Shown: in pieces, positions 61,763 to 64,000 of the stretch | Position numbering within the stretch: the first letter of the stretch is position 1 | Layout: every line of letters begins with the position of its first letter | Assembly: GCF_002005305.1 (NCBI RefSeq) | Contig: NZ_CP014782.1 | Coordinates: 186,001-250,000 of the forward strand | Length of the DNA: 64,000 bases | DNA from: Shewanella psychrophila | GTDB lineage: Bacteria > Pseudomonadota > Gammaproteobacteria > Enterobacterales > Shewanellaceae | Reading direction: 5' to 3' | Made by a program: the position numbers and the translations under genes | Notes under the pieces: model-generated | Told to the model about the DNA's origin: nothing | Databases searched by the model: none | What the model saw: only the letters and a program-made list of their open reading frames with translations

Positions 61763-62644
61763 TTAAAAATAGTGAACGTATTCGACAGCCACTCGGTACA
61801 AGGTGTCTTCGAAGCCGAGTAGATCTAGCTCATAGTCACGGCTTATGTATTGGCTGGTGAAATGCAGCAGGTTGTTTTCATCGGCTAGTGGTATTATCGC
61901 TCCAAATGTAAGGCGGTCGACTTTATAATATTGGCCAGCATCATAGGACCAGTTGCCGTCATAACGACTGAATTTGGCAATCAGCTGAACGCCGCTATGG
62001 CTGAACGTGTAGGCGTTGCTCCATTCGAAGAAGTAGCCAAAGCCTGCTCGATTAAGCACATCTTCACCGTGACCCATCTCTTCTCGAGGCCAATCATCAT
62101 CTTTTTCTTCTTCGCTATAGGCTAGGCCTAAAGTCAGACCAAGATCATAGTGATTTACGTCGGAGAAGCGAGTGTTAAGGGTGAGTCCTGCAACAGCAAG
62201 TTGTTCAAACTCTTCTAGTTGCTGGCTGTTGTAGTGGCCCTCATAGCGCCCATGAAAACTCAATAGGTATTCTTGCTCGTCACCGAAACTGGCGAAAGGA
62301 CGCTGATAGTTGAATTTAAGATCGGCGGAATTTCTGAATCTGTCTTCATCATATTTTTCTGAATCACGTTCGTAATAGTAAGCACCACGGACTCTGAAGT
62401 AATTAGTGTCTAGTTGATAGGTATTGTTGTAGCGCAAGTCATCCCAAATAAACGACACTCCGCCACCCCGAGACATGGAGCTTGATTCAGAGTCTGGATA
62501 AGACTCTAATCCAGCTAAAATAGAGACGGCGTATGGATTTTTTGTCGTCTCTTCAGAAGCTTGGGCTAATTTTGTTGTAAATAGCGCTGTGGTTATGGTC
62601 GCCGTGATGGCAAGTGCGGCTAGTAAGTGAGTGTGCTTCATCAT
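61763..62644 (-). CDS. Putative outer-membrane beta-barrel protein
   Basis: This 293-residue protein has a signal peptide (hydrophobic run to FTTKLAQA-SE). A series of amphipathic strands follows with many aromatic residues (NTYQLDTNYFRVRGAYYYER, YLLSFHGRYEGHY), ending in YRVAVEYVHYF with a C-terminal Phe. This is an outer-membrane barrel pattern. I do not recognise a named family. A short palindrome ATACCAGTTGGTAT lies about 15 bp upstream of the start. Confidence 0.65.
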   Translation of the reverse strand: MMKHTHLLAALAITATITTALFTTKLAQASEETTKNPYAVSILAGLESYPDSESSSMSRGGGVSFIWDDLRYNNTYQLDTNYFRVRGAYYYERDSEKYDEDRFRNSADLKFNYQRPFASFGDEQEYLLSFHGRYEGHYNSQQLEEFEQLAVAGLTLNTRFSDVNHYDLGLTLGLAYSEEEKDDDWPREEMGHGEDVLNRAGFGYFFEWSNAYTFSHSGVQLIAKFSRYDGNWSYDAGQYYKVDRLTFGAIIPLADENNLLHFTSQYISRDYELDLLGFEDTLYRVAVEYVHYF

Positions 62645-62736
62645 TATCCCAAAAAATGTTATACCAGTTGGTATTAGAATGATTTATTTTTTCGAGATAT
62701 TAACACTAAAGTTAACATTGTAGGTTGGAAAATAAA

Positions 62737-64000
62737 CTAGGCGGCTTGGGCTAGTCTTGGTTTTTGATTTGAAATGCCTAAATTTTTCTCAATATCTTGC
62801 ACACTCTGCTGCACCTCGGTGCCAATTACTTCGCTTTGCTTAGATGCAGATTGTGCCTGATTTTTCAGTAGCACCATGGCGTTAACAAAGTCATCCAGGT
62901 AATTGACCTGTTGCTGGGCATTGATAGAGCCTTGCTTAGCCGTCACAGCCATCTCACTCGCTTGGGTCTGTACCGATAAAGCGACATCTGATAGGCCCTG
63001 AGCCCGTGATTTTTGCCTTTGAGTGGCTTGCTCTATTCCCGTCATGCTGATACCAAGTTCGCTGTTAGCTTGGTTGAGCTGATTTAGAATTTCCATTATC
63101 TCTTTCAATGAGTCCTGAGTTCTATGGGAAAGGCTTCTGACTTCATCGGCTACGACGGCAAAGCCGCGACCTTGTTCGCCGGCTCGGGCCGCTTCAATGG
63201 CCGCATTTAACGCGAGCAAATTAGTTTGTTCGGCAATATTTCCGATCACGTCGATGATCTTCGACACATCTTCAACTGAAGTCGTCAGGCTAGACAATGA
63301 CTGATGGGATTGAAGCACGGCTTGCTGTGTCTCTTCGGTGGCCAACAGCATAGCTTCCGCTTCCGTTTGGCTCGTTTGCATCTGTAACATGGTTTGTTCT
63401 GCGCTCTTTTCTACCAGAGCCGAAGTTGTACTCACTTCATGGGCCAGGTTTCTTATTTCATCAGTTTGCGACTGGGCCTGACTCACAACGTTCTGAGTCT
63501 CATCCGTGCTATGGGTTATTTGAGATATACGTTCAACCAGCTTTGATAGTGAGCGTGAGACGAGTGTCATTTGCTGCCGCTGAGATTCATCTTCATCCTC
63601 GAACCTCTGTAGCAAGAGGTTAAAGTGTCCTGCTATCTGCCCTGTTTCGCAAGGTCTGTTTATTTCGAGACGCTCACGGCTATTGGACTCACTCAGTGTC
63701 TGAAAAGCGTGGTTAAGGCGTTTCAACGGCGATACGACCCGGCTTTGTTGCAACATAAGGTAAATAACAGCAAACAAGGCCAATATAGAGACGACGGCAT
63801 AGAGAGCGACTTGTAACTCTTGCTTAAGCTTCTGGTTTTGAGTCGATTGTGTCGCACTTAGCTGGAGCATTGCCAGTTCAACATCGGCGATAGAGTCTTT
63901 TAGTTGTTGTTGGATTATCTGGTTATCTTTCAGAAGATTATAGGTGTTGCTAACTTCTCTATTGTATCTATTACTGAGGCTTAACAGCTCAGAGCGATAG
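62737..64000 (-). CDS. Methyl-accepting chemotaxis protein (N-terminus beyond window)
   Basis: The frame stays open to the right edge, so the ATG at 63870 is an internal methionine and the first transmembrane helix lies outside. Visible are part of a periplasmic helical sensor region, the second membrane segment (VALYAVVSILALFAVIYLML), a HAMP-like linker (SRVVSPLKRLNHAFQTLSE), and a full signalling domain. The hairpin tip is IGNIAEQTNLLALNAAIEAA then RAGEQGRGFAVVADEVRSL, almost invariant in receptors. It would relay a chemical signal to CheA/CheW. The ligand is unknown. Confidence 0.93.
   Translation of the reverse strand, partial: YRSELLSLSNRYNREVSNTYNLLKDNQIIQQQLKDSIADVELAMLQLSATQSTQNQKLKQELQVALYAVVSILALFAVIYLMLQQSRVVSPLKRLNHAFQTLSESNSRERLEINRPCETGQIAGHFNLLLQRFEDEDESQRQQMTLVSRSLSKLVERISQITHSTDETQNVVSQAQSQTDEIRNLAHEVSTTSALVEKSAEQTMLQMQTSQTEAEAMLLATEETQQAVLQSHQSLSSLTTSVEDVSKIIDVIGNIAEQTNLLALNAAIEAARAGEQGRGFAVVADEVRSLSHRTQDSLKEIMEILNQLNQANSELGISMTGIEQATQRQKSRAQGLSDVALSVQTQASEMAVTAKQGSINAQQQVNYLDDFVNAMVLLKNQAQSASKQSEVIGTEVQQSVQDIEKNLGISNQKPRLAQAA

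Noticed and set aside
1..64000. Prophage, insertion sequence, tRNA-linked island
   Set aside because: No integrase, transposase, phage structural gene, tRNA or flanking direct repeats were found around the cluster, so horizontal transfer cannot be shown from this window.

Overview
The window looks like chromosomal DNA of a marine gammaproteobacterium, most likely Shewanella or a close relative. This is inferred from the gene content: prlC, rlmJ, rsmJ, gor, TorF-type outer-membrane proteins, a penicillin-acylase-type lipoprotein of the kind known as AHL acylase in Shewanella, and AbgT, MATE and RND transporters. No rRNA, tRNA, CRISPR array, prophage or insertion sequence was seen. The first gene (HD-GYP) and the last gene (chemotaxis receptor) are cut by the window edges.

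Positions 1-37 kb are mostly ordinary single genes and short operons: a c-di-GMP phosphodiesterase fragment, membrane proteins, glutathione reductase, oligopeptidase A, a thioesterase, a GST, several LysR regulators, a DHA2-type MFS pump, an RND efflux pair, AbgT, an AraC regulator divergent from an acylase lipoprotein, a LemA / DUF3137 / lytic transglycosylase operon, a MATE pump, and two rRNA methyltransferases. Local oddities are a decaying small lipoprotein (21.3 kb), a perfect 44-bp AT-rich palindrome (35.1 kb) and a 163-bp tandem duplication of the 3' end of rsmJ (36.3-36.7 kb).

Positions 37.7-58 kb hold the most interesting region. A LuxR-type receptor gene and a LuxI-type acyl-homoserine-lactone synthase gene flank a RibD-like protein that appears to have lost its deaminase zinc site. 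Next to them is a 16.4-kb, 13-gene operon on the minus strand. In transcription order it encodes a fatty acyl-AMP ligase, two acyl-CoA-dehydrogenase-like proteins, an ACP, a one-module KS-AT-ACP polyketide synthase, a FabH-like ketosynthase, an FkbH-like glyceryl-ACP synthase, a second ACP, a 2-oxoacid-dehydrogenase-type acyltransferase, an FAD monooxygenase, an alpha/beta hydrolase, a type II thioesterase and an Sfp-type phosphopantetheinyl transferase. The FabH / FkbH / ACP / acyltransferase / hydrolase set is the five-gene signature of glycerate-derived tetronates (agglomerin Agg1-Agg5 logic). I therefore predict a 3-acyl tetronate, possibly with an exocyclic 5-methylene, carrying an unsaturated fatty-acyl chain. 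A divergent flavin/2Fe-2S reductase is probably part of the pathway.

Four lux-box-like 16-mers ending in TGACAG lie upstream of luxI (two) and in the divergent promoter of the biosynthetic operon and the reductase (two). Three of them sit 62-64 nt from the start codon of luxI, the ligase and the reductase. This directly links the cluster to quorum sensing. An AaeXAB-like efflux operon follows at 58-61 kb, then a peroxiredoxin, an outer-membrane barrel protein and the chemotaxis receptor.
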